DNA of 52,920 nt from Bordetella parapertussis (GCA_945897475.1 CAMDFL010000005.1:1-52920); one strand, 5' to 3'; numbered from the stretch's first letter, positions 38,931 through 49,040 are shown. Numbers and translations are program-made. Notes: generated from the sequence alone by a model not told the origin.

Positions 38931-40066
38931 GAGCCATCCTCGCCATGTCCGGCCTGAGCTGGTTTTTTTACTGGCGGTTTTGTCGCCGCCCGGTTCCTGA
39001 CCCTCGGGGGCCATAGCCCGCCAGGACGGAACGTCATCACCAGTACAAGCGCGAAACCGAAGATCAGCATGCGAATGACTTCGGGTTCCACCAGCATGCG
39101 GCCAAACAAATACTCCTGCAGCGGCTGCACGCTATGCCGAAGGATCTCCGGCAGAAACGACAGCAGCAGCGCGCCAACAATCACGCCCCAGATATTGCCC
39201 ATGCCGCCCAGCACTACCATGGCAAGCACCATCACCGATTCCACCAGCACGAAGCTCTCGGGGCTGATGAATCCCTGCATGGCCGAGAACATGCCGCCCG
39301 CCACGCCGGCGAAGGATGCGCCCATGGCAAATGCGAGTAACTTGATGCGCGTTGTGTCTATGCCCATGGCGCGTGCCGCGATTTCATCCTCGCGCACCGC
39401 CTCCCAGGCGCGGCCGATGCGCGAATTCTGCAGTCGAAAATTGATGAAAATCACCACCACGAGCATCAGGAGCAGCAGATAGTAGTACTTGATGGGTCCG
39501 CTGAAGGCCATGCCTAGATAGGTATCGGTGTGTGCGAAATTTAAATCGCCGATTGCGATCGGGTCGATGCGGTTGATGCCGCGCGGACCGTTGGTGATGT
39601 TGACGGGCGAGCCAAGGTTGTTGAGAAAAATTCGCACGATTTCGCCAAATCCGAGCGTGACGATTGCCAGATAATCGCCCCGCAGTTTCAAGGTGGGCGC
39701 GCCCAGCAGCACGCCAAACAATGCGGCCACCAGCGCCCCCAGGGGCAGGATCGCCCAGAAAGGCCAATGGATGCCAAAGTGCGGCGAGGCGAGCAAGGCG
39801 TAGACGTAGGCGCCCACCGCGTAGAACGCGATGTAACCCAGATCGAGCAGCCCGGCGAAACCCACTACGATATTGAGCCCGAGGGAAAGCAGAATAAAAA
39901 GAATCGCAAGGTTTGTAATACGAACCCAGGCGGTGCCGGCGCTGGCGAGTGCAAAGGGCAGTGCCAGCAATGCGAGCACCACCAGAGCAACGCCGAGCGA
40001 CTTATTGCGCCACGCCGGCAGTGGCGTTTTTCCCTGTGCCGCTTGCGTTTGCATGGACTCGCTCAC
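38927..40066 (-). CDS. livM: branched-chain amino acid ABC transporter permease LivM
   Basis: 'GLNIVVGFAGLLDLGYIAFYAVGAYVYALL', 'FGEIVRIFLNNLGSPVNITNGPRGI'; GTG 40066 or ATG 40054. Confidence 0.95.
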   Translation of the reverse strand: MSESMQTQAAQGKTPLPAWRNKSLGVALVVLALLALPFALASAGTAWVRITNLAILFILLSLGLNIVVGFAGLLDLGYIAFYAVGAYVYALLASPHFGIHWPFWAILPLGALVAALFGVLLGAPTLKLRGDYLAIVTLGFGEIVRIFLNNLGSPVNITNGPRGINRIDPIAIGDLNFAHTDTYLGMAFSGPIKYYYLLLLMLVVVIFINFRLQNSRIGRAWEAVREDEIAARAMGIDTTRIKLLAFAMGASFAGVAGGMFSAMQGFISPESFVLVESVMVLAMVVLGGMGNIWGVIVGALLLSFLPEILRHSVQPLQEYLFGRMLVEPEVIRMLIFGFALVLVMTFRPGGLWPPRVRNRAATKPPVKKPAQAGHGEDGS

Positions 40067-40230
40067 GCCCTGCCTCCCACGCGTTCACCGAGTAGTCCTG
40101 AGGGGCGAAACACCAATATCACGCCCTGCCTCCCACGCGTTCACCGAGTAGTCCCAAGGGGCGAAACACCAATATCACGCCCTGTCTCCCACGCGTTCAC
40201 CGAGTAGTCCCGAAGGACGAAACACCAATA
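40063..40230 (-). repeat. 3 x 56-bp tandem repeat at the livH/livM junction
   Basis: Copies 40063-40118, 40119-40174, 40175-40230; unit tcacgccctgcctcccacgcgttcaccgagtagtcctgaggggcgaaacaccaata with a few substitutions; copy 3 is the 3' end of livH. Confidence 0.97.
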
Positions 40231-41098
40231 CCAGAATTAGCACCAGAAACGCGAATACATCCTGGTAGTTGGAGCCGAACACATTGTTGGTGAAATCGCC
40301 TATATATCCCGCGCCCAGCGCCTCCACCAGGCCAAGCAACGCCCCCCCCAACATGGCCCCTGGAATATTGCCAATGCCGCCCAATACTGCGGCGCAGAAT
40401 GCCTTGAGGCCCAGGGCCGAACCCATGGTGTATTGCGCAATGCCGTAATAGCTACCGACCATGACGCCGGCCACCGCCGCAAGACCCGCGCCGATAATGA
40501 AGGTCACGGCAATGACACGATTAGCATCCACGCCCAGCAAGGCCGCCATCTGCGGATTCTGCGAGGTGGCGCGCATCGCCGTTCCCAGACGCGTGCGATA
40601 CACCAGCCAGGCCAGACCGCCCATCATGACAATTGAGATGCCGATTATGCCGATTTGAATATTGGTGATCGCTGCGCCTCCCAGTGCATAGGATTCGGAC
40701 TGGACCACCTGGGGGAACGCCAGCGGATTGCGGCTCCAGACCAGGAGCGCCAGGTGCTGCAAGATGATCGAGACACCGATTGCGCTGATCAAGGGTGCAA
40801 GGCGTGGCGCACCTCGCAGAGGCCGATACGCCAGGCGCTCCATCGTATAACCCAGTATTGCGCACACCAGCATTGCGCAAAGCGTGGCCAACAGCACCGC
40901 CAACAGCGCCGGCACGCCCAATGGCGTCAGCATGCCGATCAGGGTGAAGGCCACCATCGCGCCTATCATCACCAGTTCGCCGTGGGCGAAGTTGATCAAT
41001 TGAATAATGCCGTAGACCATGGTGTAGCCTAGCGCCACAACGGCATACACCGCGCCCAGCGTGATGCCATTGATCAGTTGCTGGACGAAAATGTCCAT
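40175..41098 (-). CDS. livH: branched-chain amino acid ABC transporter permease LivH
   Basis: 'QQLINGITLGAVYAVVALGYTMVYGIIQLINFAHGELVMIGAM'. Confidence 0.96.
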   Translation of the reverse strand: MDIFVQQLINGITLGAVYAVVALGYTMVYGIIQLINFAHGELVMIGAMVAFTLIGMLTPLGVPALLAVLLATLCAMLVCAILGYTMERLAYRPLRGAPRLAPLISAIGVSIILQHLALLVWSRNPLAFPQVVQSESYALGGAAITNIQIGIIGISIVMMGGLAWLVYRTRLGTAMRATSQNPQMAALLGVDANRVIAVTFIIGAGLAAVAGVMVGSYYGIAQYTMGSALGLKAFCAAVLGGIGNIPGAMLGGALLGLVEALGAGYIGDFTNNVFGSNYQDVFAFLVLILVLVFRPSGLLGERVGDRA

Positions 41099-41164
41099 CA
41101 GTGTGTCCGGCGTGTCTCGCGTTCGCGGCGCGGCGGCAGGTAGCGCCGCAGGCAGGCCGCCAAC

Positions 41165-41192
41165 TCAAAAAAAACGGCACCCGAAGGTGCCG
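41165..41192 (-). terminator. rho-independent terminator downstream of livK
   Basis: On the minus strand CGGCACC-TTCG-GGTGCCG followed by a T-tract (aaaaaaaa on +); UUCG tetraloop. Confidence 0.88.
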
Positions 41193-41232
41193 TATTTTGC
41201 CCTTGCATCGCGGGCGCTTGAGTCTGCAATGC

Positions 41233-42564
41233 CTACTTCTTTGCCGTGTCAGGCGTTGCTGCTGCTTTGGGCGCTTCTTTAGCGGGTTCGGCGGCTTTGG
41301 GTGCATCGGCTGCCGCAGGCGCCGCCGAGGTATTCGCCGCAGTATTCTCCGCAGTATTCGCATTAGCCTGAACCATGAATTCATCAAAGGACAGAGTCTT
41401 GCCATTCTTGATGATGGCTATGGTTTCCAGCTTGCCGCCCTTCACCTGGAAAATCGACATTTCGGCATCGCGGCGATCGCCCTTCTCGTCGAACGCGATT
41501 TTTCCGGTGGCGCCGGCGAATTCCAGTTTCTGCAATACCGGCAGGTACTTCGCAGGGTCGGCGGAGTTCGCGCTCTTGATGGCGCCGATCAACGCCTGCA
41601 TCGCGTCATAGGTAAATGGGGAGTAAAGAATAGGATCGATCTTGAAGCGCGCCTTGTAGGCATCGAGAAACTTTTTCGACGCGGCCGCGGGCGGCAGACC
41701 TGCCTGCGAGCACAGCATGCCTTCAGCCGCGGGACCGGCCAACTCGATCATCTTGTCGGTGCAACCACCATCGCCGAAGGAGAACACCGCTTTGATATTG
41801 AGCTCGCGCGCCTGCTTTAAGAGCGGCCCCGCGGTGGCATCCATGCCGCCGTAAAACACCGCATCCGGATTGCGTCCCTTGATCTTGGTGAGGACCGCTT
41901 TCCAATCGGCGCGTTTATCGTCGCCTTTTTCACGCGGTAAAACCTTGATGTTGGCGGCGGTGAAAAACTTTTCGACTTCGTTGGCTATGCCTTCGCCATA
42001 GGCTGTGGCATCGTCGATGATGGCGACCAGCTTTGGCTTATTGTTCGTCGCGAGATAGCTGGCCAGCGCGGGCCCCTGCTGGTCATCGCGGCCCATGACG
42101 CGAAACACGCCTTTGAGCCCCTGCTCGGTTAATTGGGGATTGGTGGCCGAGCCGGAAATCATCGGGATATTGGCGCCGCTATACACCGACGATGCTGGAA
42201 TTGAGGTGCCGGAATTGAGGTGCCCGATTACGCCGGCCACCTTGGCATCGATCAACTTTTGAGCGATGGTGGTGCCGATTTTTGGATCGGCCTGATCGTC
42301 TTCGGCCAGCATCACGAATTTTGCATCCTTGCCGTCGATCTTGATTCCTGCGGCATTGGCCTCCTCAATCGCCAAACGCGCGCCGTTTTCATTGTCCTTG
42401 CCCAGGTGCGCGATGCCGCCGGTGAGCGGCGCTACATGGCCGATTTTTATTTCAACAGAGGGTGGGGGCGGCGGTGCCGGCTTGGGTGCTTCGCTGCATC
42501 CCGCAAACAAAGACGCGGCAGCAAGCAGGCTCAGATTAAGGGGATGATTCAGAGAAATATTCAT
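41233..42564 (-). CDS. livK: branched-chain amino acid ABC transporter substrate-binding protein with Ala/Lys-rich C-terminal tail
   Basis: 'VEIKIGHVAPLTGGIAHLGKDNENGARLAIEEANA...GHLNSGTSIPASSVYSGANIPMISGSATNPQLTEQG'. Confidence 0.94.
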   Translation of the reverse strand: MNISLNHPLNLSLLAAASLFAGCSEAPKPAPPPPPSVEIKIGHVAPLTGGIAHLGKDNENGARLAIEEANAAGIKIDGKDAKFVMLAEDDQADPKIGTTIAQKLIDAKVAGVIGHLNSGTSIPASSVYSGANIPMISGSATNPQLTEQGLKGVFRVMGRDDQQGPALASYLATNNKPKLVAIIDDATAYGEGIANEVEKFFTAANIKVLPREKGDDKRADWKAVLTKIKGRNPDAVFYGGMDATAGPLLKQARELNIKAVFSFGDGGCTDKMIELAGPAAEGMLCSQAGLPPAAASKKFLDAYKARFKIDPILYSPFTYDAMQALIGAIKSANSADPAKYLPVLQKLEFAGATGKIAFDEKGDRRDAEMSIFQVKGGKLETIAIIKNGKTLSFDEFMVQANANTAENTAANTSAAPAAADAPKAAEPAKEAPKAAATPDTAKK

Positions 42565-42695
42565 GGTCGCCTTCTAGAAGAGATCGCGATTATGCGGATT
42601 CGCTGGAAATCTTGTCAATTGTGCCGCTGCATGTTTGCCGCCCCATGTTCCGCCGGTGCCGGGTTGTTGCACGCAGCGGGCGCGTCCAGGGCAAG

Positions 42696-42722
42696 AAAAA
42701 GCCGGCGCTCGGCCGGCTTTTT
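42696..42722 (-). terminator. strong, potentially bidirectional terminator downstream of the cytochrome c gene
   Basis: aaaaa-GCCGGC-gctcg-GCCGGC-ttttt. Confidence 0.85.
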
Positions 42723-42738
42723 GGCACGCTGGCTGCGC

Positions 42739-43059
42739 TTACTTTTGCGAAAGTATCCACTTCACCAGAATGGCCGCTTCCTTTTCGTTCACGCCGGTAT
42801 TTGGAGGCATGGGAATCTGTCCCCACACACCGGTTCCGCCTTCGCGCACTTTCTTCATGAGTGTGGCTTCGGCAGTCTTGTTGCCGGCGTATTTCTTGGA
42901 AATTTCCTTATAGGACGGGCCGACCAGTTTCTTGTCGATCTGATGGCAGGCGAGGCAGGCCTTTTCCTGGGCGAGCTTGACGGCATCCTGGGCGCGAACA
43001 CCTGCGCTCAAGCCTAGCGCCGTGATCACGGCAATACTTATTAACAGCTTTTTCATCAT
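42739..43059 (-). CDS. class I cytochrome c (c551/c552-type)
   Basis: Signal peptide, CLACH heme motif, 'KKLVGPSYKEISKKYAG', axial Met region 'IPMPPNTGV'. Confidence 0.94.
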   Translation of the reverse strand: MMKKLLISIAVITALGLSAGVRAQDAVKLAQEKACLACHQIDKKLVGPSYKEISKKYAGNKTAEATLMKKVREGGTGVWGQIPMPPNTGVNEKEAAILVKWILSQK

Positions 43060-43107
43060 TCCCCCTTCGTGGGCAAATAGTTTATTGCGCGGCGAATGCT
43101 ACCTTTT

Positions 43108-45171
43108 TTAAGGCATCTTGAGAACCAGTCCCAGCAAATCTTCGTACTTATCGACAGGTTCCAAGCAGATAACGCCCTCGCACACCCAGGCGTTGACGCT
43201 GTCTTTGCGAGGTTTGGCCAGAATGTCGGGCATAAGCGCCTCGCCATCCTCCAGGGCAATCACCAGGCTGTGCGGCAGGTAACGCCCCGCCAGCCGCCTT
43301 TTCCACTCGCCGACGCCGAGGGCAGGGCCGGTCAGGACGATGGTACGGGTGGGGGTAAGTTGCTCTTCGAGCGCCATCAGCATCGATGCGCAAGCGTCGG
43401 GGGCTTGTTCCAAGGTATTCCAATTTGCCGACAACGCCGCATCCGCCGATGCCGCGAAGCGAGGATCTCCGGTTAGGTGGGTGAGGCGGGTCAATGCCAG
43501 CATGGCCACGCCGTTCCCCGAGGCTTGAGCGCCATCGTGCAGCGGCTTCATGCGAGCAAGCAATTTCTCATGATCATTGCTGGTGAAATAGTAGCCGCCA
43601 CCCTGTTTGTCCTCGAAGCGTTCCAGCAAAGCATCGCCCAGTTGCCGCGCGAATTCCAGCAATCCCTGATCGAAGCGGACCTGCAATAGCTCGATCGCGG
43701 CGGCAAGCAAGTAGGCATGATCATCCAGGTAGGCGTTCAGATGCGCCCGCCCGCCTTTGAAGGTCGCCAGCAGACGCCCATCGCGCCACAATTCCCGGCG
43801 CACGAAAGCCATCGCGGTCCAGGCTGAGGCTATCCAATCGGCACGTGCGAAGGCATTGCCCGCGCGCGCCATGGCGGCGATGGTCAGGGCATTCCAACTG
43901 GTGAGCACTTTATCGTCGGTTCCGGGGCGCGCTCGCAGTTCGCGCGCGGCGAACAGCTTGGCGCGTGCCGAATCTAAGCAGGCAGCGGCGATTTCGCGCG
44001 AAATATCGAGATTTTTTGCGACTACGGAAAGCGGTTCGGCGACATTCAGATGCCAATGTTTGTTCTCGAAATTCGCGGGGCTGTCGAGCCCGTAATGCGC
44101 GGCGACGACTGCGTATTCATCGTCATCCAATAATGCATGGATTTCATCGCTAATTTCATCGCAGGCCCAAACGTAGTACTTGCCCTCTTCATGCTCGGAA
44201 TCCGCGTCCATGCTCGAGTAATAGCCGCCTTCGCGATCCAGGGGCGATTGCATTTCGCGCATGATCCAGGCTGCCGTGCGTTCGACCACCCGAGCGTACA
44301 AGGGGCTGCCGGTGAGCGCCCAGGCATCTGCGTATAAACGCAGCAGATGCGCGTTGTCGCACAGCATCTTCTCAAAATGCGGGATGGCCCAATGCGCATC
44401 GGTGCTGTAGCGCGCGAAGCCGCCGCCTATCTGGTCGAACAAGCCGCCGCGCGCCATGCGATCGAGCGAATGGGTGACGATATGCAAAGCCTCGGCGTCG
44501 CCGGTGGCGGCGTGTCTGCGCAGGCAATATTCGAGTTCGCTCGCATGCGGGAACTTGGGCGCACCGCCGAAACCGCCATTTTTTCGATCGAAGGATTTCT
44601 TAAGAGCGACGAGTGCCGCATCAAGGGGTACCGGGTTAAGGCACATGCGGGCGCCGTCGCCTTGCGGCGTCGTTTGCGCGAGGGCTTCGCGCAATTGCAA
44701 GGCGTGGGTATCGAGCTCGGCGCGCTGCTCGCGCCACACTTGATCGATACGCAGGCAAAGATCGCCGAATCCCATCTGCTTGTAACGTGATTTATTGGGA
44801 AAATAGGTGCCGGCAAAAAACGGCTCCTGCCCAGGCGTGAGAAACACCGTCAGCGGCCAGCCACCGCCGCGCTGGTTCATCAATTGGTGCGCCAATTGGT
44901 AGATCTGATCCAGATCCGGCCGCTCTTCGCGATCCACCTTCACGTTGACGAACAAGCGGTTCATTACCGCGGCGACTTCAATATCTTCGAAGGATTCATG
45001 CGCCATCACATGGCACCAATGGCAGGCCGAGTAGCCGATGGATAACAGGATGGGCTTATCCTCGCGGCGCGAGCGCTCCAGGGCCGCCTCGCCCCAGGGA
45101 TACCAATCCACCGGGTTATCCGCGTGCTGTCGCAGGTAGGGGCTGGTTTCAGCGGCGAGACGATTGGGCAT
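43108..45171 (-). CDS. DUF255 thioredoxin-domain protein (YyaL/SPATA20 family)
   Basis: '[61 protein letters not shown]'. Confidence 0.96.
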   Translation of the reverse strand: MPNRLAAETSPYLRQHADNPVDWYPWGEAALERSRREDKPILLSIGYSACHWCHVMAHESFEDIEVAAVMNRLFVNVKVDREERPDLDQIYQLAHQLMNQRGGGWPLTVFLTPGQEPFFAGTYFPNKSRYKQMGFGDLCLRIDQVWREQRAELDTHALQLREALAQTTPQGDGARMCLNPVPLDAALVALKKSFDRKNGGFGGAPKFPHASELEYCLRRHAATGDAEALHIVTHSLDRMARGGLFDQIGGGFARYSTDAHWAIPHFEKMLCDNAHLLRLYADAWALTGSPLYARVVERTAAWIMREMQSPLDREGGYYSSMDADSEHEEGKYYVWACDEISDEIHALLDDDEYAVVAAHYGLDSPANFENKHWHLNVAEPLSVVAKNLDISREIAAACLDSARAKLFAARELRARPGTDDKVLTSWNALTIAAMARAGNAFARADWIASAWTAMAFVRRELWRDGRLLATFKGGRAHLNAYLDDHAYLLAAAIELLQVRFDQGLLEFARQLGDALLERFEDKQGGGYYFTSNDHEKLLARMKPLHDGAQASGNGVAMLALTRLTHLTGDPRFAASADAALSANWNTLEQAPDACASMLMALEEQLTPTRTIVLTGPALGVGEWKRRLAGRYLPHSLVIALEDGEALMPDILAKPRKDSVNAWVCEGVICLEPVDKYEDLLGLVLKMP

Positions 45172-45269
45172 AGATCACTCAAGGAAGCCTGTGTGCCATG
45201 GCGTGCGTAGCAAGTATTGGATTATGCCTTGCCGTGGCGGTGCTGAAGTGGTGGGGCGGGAGGTGATCC

Positions 45270-45405
45270 ATGGAGACGCAGCGCGCCTTGCATTCCCCTG
45301 ACGTGCGCGAGCGCATTCCGGCACCGCCAACGAACCCTGGCCGACAAGCGCCGCCGAATTCCGTGCTTACGTCAGCAGTGAAATCGAAAATGGCTCGAAC
45401 TGGGC
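45270..45405 (+). pseudogene. frameshifted C-terminal relic of a TctC/Bug-family substrate-binding protein
   Basis: 'METQRALHSPDVRERI' then, after a frameshift, 'ANEPWPTSAAEFRAYVSSEIE'; together they resemble the Bug C-terminus (ALxSPDVxERL...STPxEFxAYxxxEI). Confidence 0.6.
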
Positions 45406-45567
45406 CGTTTTATCGACCCTGCTAGTGCATATGCACATACAATGGAAGCGATCTAATAGCTTCCTGCCCGGTTCCCCCGGGGGCAGATGCATTGGCAAGG
45501 GCAGTACGGGCTTTGGCGGGCAGAACTCTAGCCCTGTGCACAGGAACGAGACATCAATGGACAAATC

Positions 45568-46689
45568 ATGGGAATAAAGAGAGCTGCTATTTCGGTCGGG
45601 GTCGTGGCGGTCTTGTCTGTCGCAGTCGCCTCGATCTATTTATTTTCGATGGACATCCCTGATGACATCCCCACCGGGCCGATTGCATCAGGCTTGCCGG
45701 CGATCCTCACGGAGGCAGGTGCCATCAATATGATTGACCTGCTGCCGCCCTCCGCATCCGGTATTCCATCGGGGGGCGAAACCAGCGCAGCGCCGTCCCC
45801 CTCTGCCGAGGGATCGAACCTGCCCAATTCACAGACAGGTATGGTCGGGACAACCGCGCGGGGCCGCGTTGATCGCGTGTATGTGCGCGTTGCCGAAGGT
45901 GTGCTTGTTGACTTGGCCGTCGCACCGCCACATCAGCGCGACGGTTTGCTCTACGCCTCAATCGAGTTTGCGGATCCGCTCGCCAATGGCACTACGCTGG
46001 CGCGAGCACTGATTGCCGATCGCAGTCTCGATCTCGGAATCGGCGACATTGTTGAAATGCGTTTTGCGTACAAGTCCTTGAAAGGGCCTTATGTTCAAAA
46101 TATTTTTCCGATCATAGAGCGCAGCAAGGTGACGGCGATAGTCTCTAAGGCCGGTTCGGCCTTGGCAACAAATTACCACCGCCGTCTTCTTGCGCGTGCG
46201 AGTGCAACTACCGCCGACGGCCAGATTACCGGTATGGCGCTTTGGAACATGTTGCCGTTGGAGAGTGCGGTAAAGATCGTCCGCGGCAATGGCCGGCAGG
46301 AGGTGGCCATATTCACCGATCCTTACTGCGCCGCGTGCCAGGCGTTCGAGCAAACGCTGCAAAAGATTGATGACGTGACTCTGTACGTATTCATGCTGCC
46401 AGTGATCAGGCCGGACCAGATCGAGCACTCGAGGAGCGTCTGGTGCTCGCCTGATCGCGCCAAGGCCTGGATTGATCTGGCTATGCTCAAAAAACCGCCG
46501 GAGGCAGCCCCGACCTGCGATAACCCGGTCAATTCGATCATGGCTCTGCGCGAATCGATTGGCATACGCGCCACACCGACGGTGATTTTCGAAAACGGCG
46601 ATCGCGCCCAAGGCAATATGATGGAAGGTACTTTGCGAGCGCGTCTCGCTCTGGCCGGTTCGGTGAACCCGCAGGCCAGGGGAAAATAG
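45568..46689 (+). CDS. membrane-anchored DsbC-like protein with atypical CAAC active site
   Basis: 'WNMLPLESAVKIVRGNGRQEVAIFTDPYCAACQAFEQTL', 'WCSPDRAKAWIDLAMLKKPPEAAPTCDNPVNSIMALRESIGIRATPTVIFENG' match the DsbC catalytic-domain pattern; N-terminal region unrecognised. Confidence 0.82.
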   Translation: MGIKRAAISVGVVAVLSVAVASIYLFSMDIPDDIPTGPIASGLPAILTEAGAINMIDLLPPSASGIPSGGETSAAPSPSAEGSNLPNSQTGMVGTTARGRVDRVYVRVAEGVLVDLAVAPPHQRDGLLYASIEFADPLANGTTLARALIADRSLDLGIGDIVEMRFAYKSLKGPYVQNIFPIIERSKVTAIVSKAGSALATNYHRRLLARASATTADGQITGMALWNMLPLESAVKIVRGNGRQEVAIFTDPYCAACQAFEQTLQKIDDVTLYVFMLPVIRPDQIEHSRSVWCSPDRAKAWIDLAMLKKPPEAAPTCDNPVNSIMALRESIGIRATPTVIFENGDRAQGNMMEGTLRARLALAGSVNPQARGK

Positions 46690-46736
46690 GTACGCCGCAC
46701 GATGACCGAAAAACAGGCGGCCTATTGATCACTCCC

Positions 46737-46770
46737 AAAAACATGACAGCCTCGAAAGAGGCATGTTTTT
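46737..46770 (+). terminator. rho-independent terminator after the DsbC-like gene
   Basis: aaaaacatgaca-GCCTC-gaaa-GAGGC-atgttttt hairpin. Confidence 0.72.
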
Positions 46771-46794
46771 GTCATGACATGAACTTCTTGATAA

Positions 46795-47139
46795 TCAGCG
46801 CGGCTTGGCTGTCTTTACGAATTCAATCGAGGATTTGAAGATCTCGAGATCTTTCTCGTAGTCCGAGGAGTTCGCCCGCGTAATCTGCACCCACTCGCGC
46901 GTGCTCGACTGGCCGTTGGGGGTGAAGGGTCCGACGCCCTCGGTGGAAAATTGTAGATTCGCGGCGGCGGCGGCCGACAGACGCAAGCCCACCGCGCCGC
47001 GATAAATGCAGGCAAACATTTTTTGTTTGACGAAGTAGGCGGGCAATCCGCCCATGTCACCTCCTTCGACTCCCGGAATCGCAAGCAGCATCCTATCAAG
47101 CACCGCTTTGTGGCCCAGGGCCTGCACATCGATGGCCAT
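46795..47139 (-). CDS. TfoX N-terminal domain-like protein
   Basis: 'VLDRMLLAIPGVEGGDMGGLPAYFVKQKMFACIYRGAVGLRLS'. Confidence 0.65.
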   Translation of the reverse strand: MAIDVQALGHKAVLDRMLLAIPGVEGGDMGGLPAYFVKQKMFACIYRGAVGLRLSAAAAANLQFSTEGVGPFTPNGQSSTREWVQITRANSSDYEKDLEIFKSSIEFVKTAKPR

Positions 47140-47141
47140 GA

Positions 47142-49040
47142 TTATTTTTTCTTCTTGGCCTTGACCGAGGCCTTCGCCTTAGCCTTGACCTTAGCCTTAG
47201 TCTTGGCGAGTTTCTTCGCCGGGGCTTTAGGTTTGTTTTTGACGAGCGGCTTTTTATTTTTCGCGCTGGCCGCCGCCGTCTTTTTGACCAAAACCTTTGC
47301 CGTTACCGCCGGCTTGGTTCGGGTGGCTAAGGCCGATACACCCGCTGCGGTGTCTGCCGAGGGTATTCCGTCGGTAATGGCGCCTATGCTCGCCGTCGAT
47401 ACCAGGCGCATGTACTTGGCCAGCAGGCCACGGGTGTAGCGTGGCGCCGGTTGCTTCCATTTTGCGCGGCGCGCCGCTATTTCCTTATCCGCCACGTTGA
47501 GTTGGATAAGGCGCTTTTCGGCGGAAATGGTGATCGAATCGCCTTCGTGCACCAAGGCGATGGTGCCGCCTTCATAGGCTTCGGGCGAAACGTGCCCCAC
47601 CACCATGCCCCAGGTACCGCCTGAGAAACGTCCATCGGTGATCAGGCCAACAGAATCACCAAGGCCCTGACCAATTAGCGCAGAAGTAGGGGCTAACATT
47701 TCCTGCATGCCAGGCCCCCCGCGCGGGCCTTCGTAGCGAATCACCAGCACGTCGCCAGGAACGATTTTCTTTGCCATGATGGCGCTCATGCACTCGGGTT
47801 CGGAGTTGAACACGCGCGCTGGTCCGGTGATAGTGGTTTGCTTCAAGCCGGTGATTTTGGCCACGCAACCCTCGGGCGAGAGATTGCCTTTGAGGATGGC
47901 CAAGTGACCCTGCGCATACATGGGTTTGCTCCAAGGACGAATCACGTCCTGATCGGCGCGCGGTGCGTCGGGAATACTGGCTAGTTCCTCTGCCATGGTG
48001 CGCCCGGTGATGGTCATGCAATCGCCATATAAAACGCCGTTGACGAGCAACATTTTCAACACCTGCGGCACGCCGCCGGCGCGATGGAAATCCACCGCCA
48101 CATACTGACCCGAGGGTTTCAGGTTGCACAACACCGGGGTTTTGCGGCGCACACGCTCAAAATCGTCCAGGGTCCATTTCACTTCGGCCGCGGAGGCAAT
48201 CGCCAGGTAATGCAACACGGCATTGGTTGAACCGCCGGTGGCCATCACCAGGGCAACGGCATTCTCGATGGACTTGCGGGTGATGACATCGCGCGCGCGA
48301 ATGTTTTTGCGAATCGCGTTGACCAGGACCTTGGCTGATTCCGCGGAGGAGACGGCTTTCTCGGCATCCGGCGAGGCCATTTGCGAGGATCCCAGCAGAC
48401 TCATGCCCAAGGCCTCGAAGGAGGAAGACATGGTGTTGGCGGTGTACATGCCGCCGCAGGCGCCCACTGACGGGCAGGCGTTTTTTTCGATGCCGATGAA
48501 ATCCGCATCACTCATTTTTCCGGCGGCGTAGGCGCCTACCGCCTCGAACACGCTCACCACGGTGAGGTCCTGACCTTTCCATTTGCCGGGTTTTATGGTG
48601 CCGGCATAGACGTAGATTCCGGGCACGTTCATGCGCGCTATGGCCATCATGCCCGCGGGCATGTTCTTGTCGCAGCCGCCCACCACCAGCACGCCATCCA
48701 TGGCCTGGCCATTCACGGAGGTTTCGATGGCGTCAGCTATGACCTCTCGCGACACCAGCGAATACTTCATCGCCTCGGTGCCCATGCCAATGCCATCGGT
48801 CACCGTGGGAGTGCCGAACACCTGCGGCATGGCGCCTGCGGATTTCAGCGCGGCCATCGCGCTATCCACCAGGGGCTGTATGCCGGCATTGCAGGGATTC
48901 ATATTGGAATGGCCATTGGCCACGCCCACAATCGGCTTTTCGAAATCCTTGTCGCCAAAACCCACGGCGCGCAGCATGGCTCGATTGGGAGAACGGGCGA
49001 TGCCTTGGGTGATAGTTCTGGAACGGTTGTTATCGGCCAT
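47142..49040 (-). CDS. ilvD: dihydroxy-acid dehydratase with Lys/Ala-rich C-terminal extension
   Basis: '[19 protein letters not shown]', '[19 protein letters not shown]', '[11 protein letters not shown]'; tail '[47 protein letters not shown]'. Confidence 0.95.
   Translation of the reverse strand: MADNNRSRTITQGIARSPNRAMLRAVGFGDKDFEKPIVGVANGHSNMNPCNAGIQPLVDSAMAALKSAGAMPQVFGTPTVTDGIGMGTEAMKYSLVSREVIADAIETSVNGQAMDGVLVVGGCDKNMPAGMMAIARMNVPGIYVYAGTIKPGKWKGQDLTVVSVFEAVGAYAAGKMSDADFIGIEKNACPSVGACGGMYTANTMSSSFEALGMSLLGSSQMASPDAEKAVSSAESAKVLVNAIRKNIRARDVITRKSIENAVALVMATGGSTNAVLHYLAIASAAEVKWTLDDFERVRRKTPVLCNLKPSGQYVAVDFHRAGGVPQVLKMLLVNGVLYGDCMTITGRTMAEELASIPDAPRADQDVIRPWSKPMYAQGHLAILKGNLSPEGCVAKITGLKQTTITGPARVFNSEPECMSAIMAKKIVPGDVLVIRYEGPRGGPGMQEMLAPTSALIGQGLGDSVGLITDGRFSGGTWGMVVGHVSPEAYEGGTIALVHEGDSITISAEKRLIQLNVADKEIAARRAKWKQPAPRYTRGLLAKYMRLVSTASIGAITDGIPSADTAAGVSALATRTKPAVTAKVLVKKTAAASAKNKKPLVKNKPKAPAKKLAKTKAKVKAKAKASVKAKKKK

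Noticed and set aside
40063-40230. Interpretation of the 56-bp array as CRISPR
   Set aside because: Units are contiguous with no unique spacers, overlap the livH coding end and have no cas genes nearby.
41326-41365. 12-bp in-frame repeat (gcagtattcgcc-like) in the livK 3' end
   Set aside because: Encodes an NTAE/NTAA repeat within an Ala-rich low-complexity tail; ordinary linker microrepeat.
40521-41405. 294-aa minus ORF overlapping livH and the livK 3' end
   Set aside because: Out-of-frame with both real genes and spans the livK terminator; composition not protein-like.
42197-42224. Perfect 14-bp tandem repeat (ggaattgaggtgcc x2) inside livK
   Set aside because: 14 bp is not a multiple of 3, yet the encoded GHLNSGTSIPAS is a typical LivK motif, so the repeat is a coincidence of codon choice rather than an insertion.
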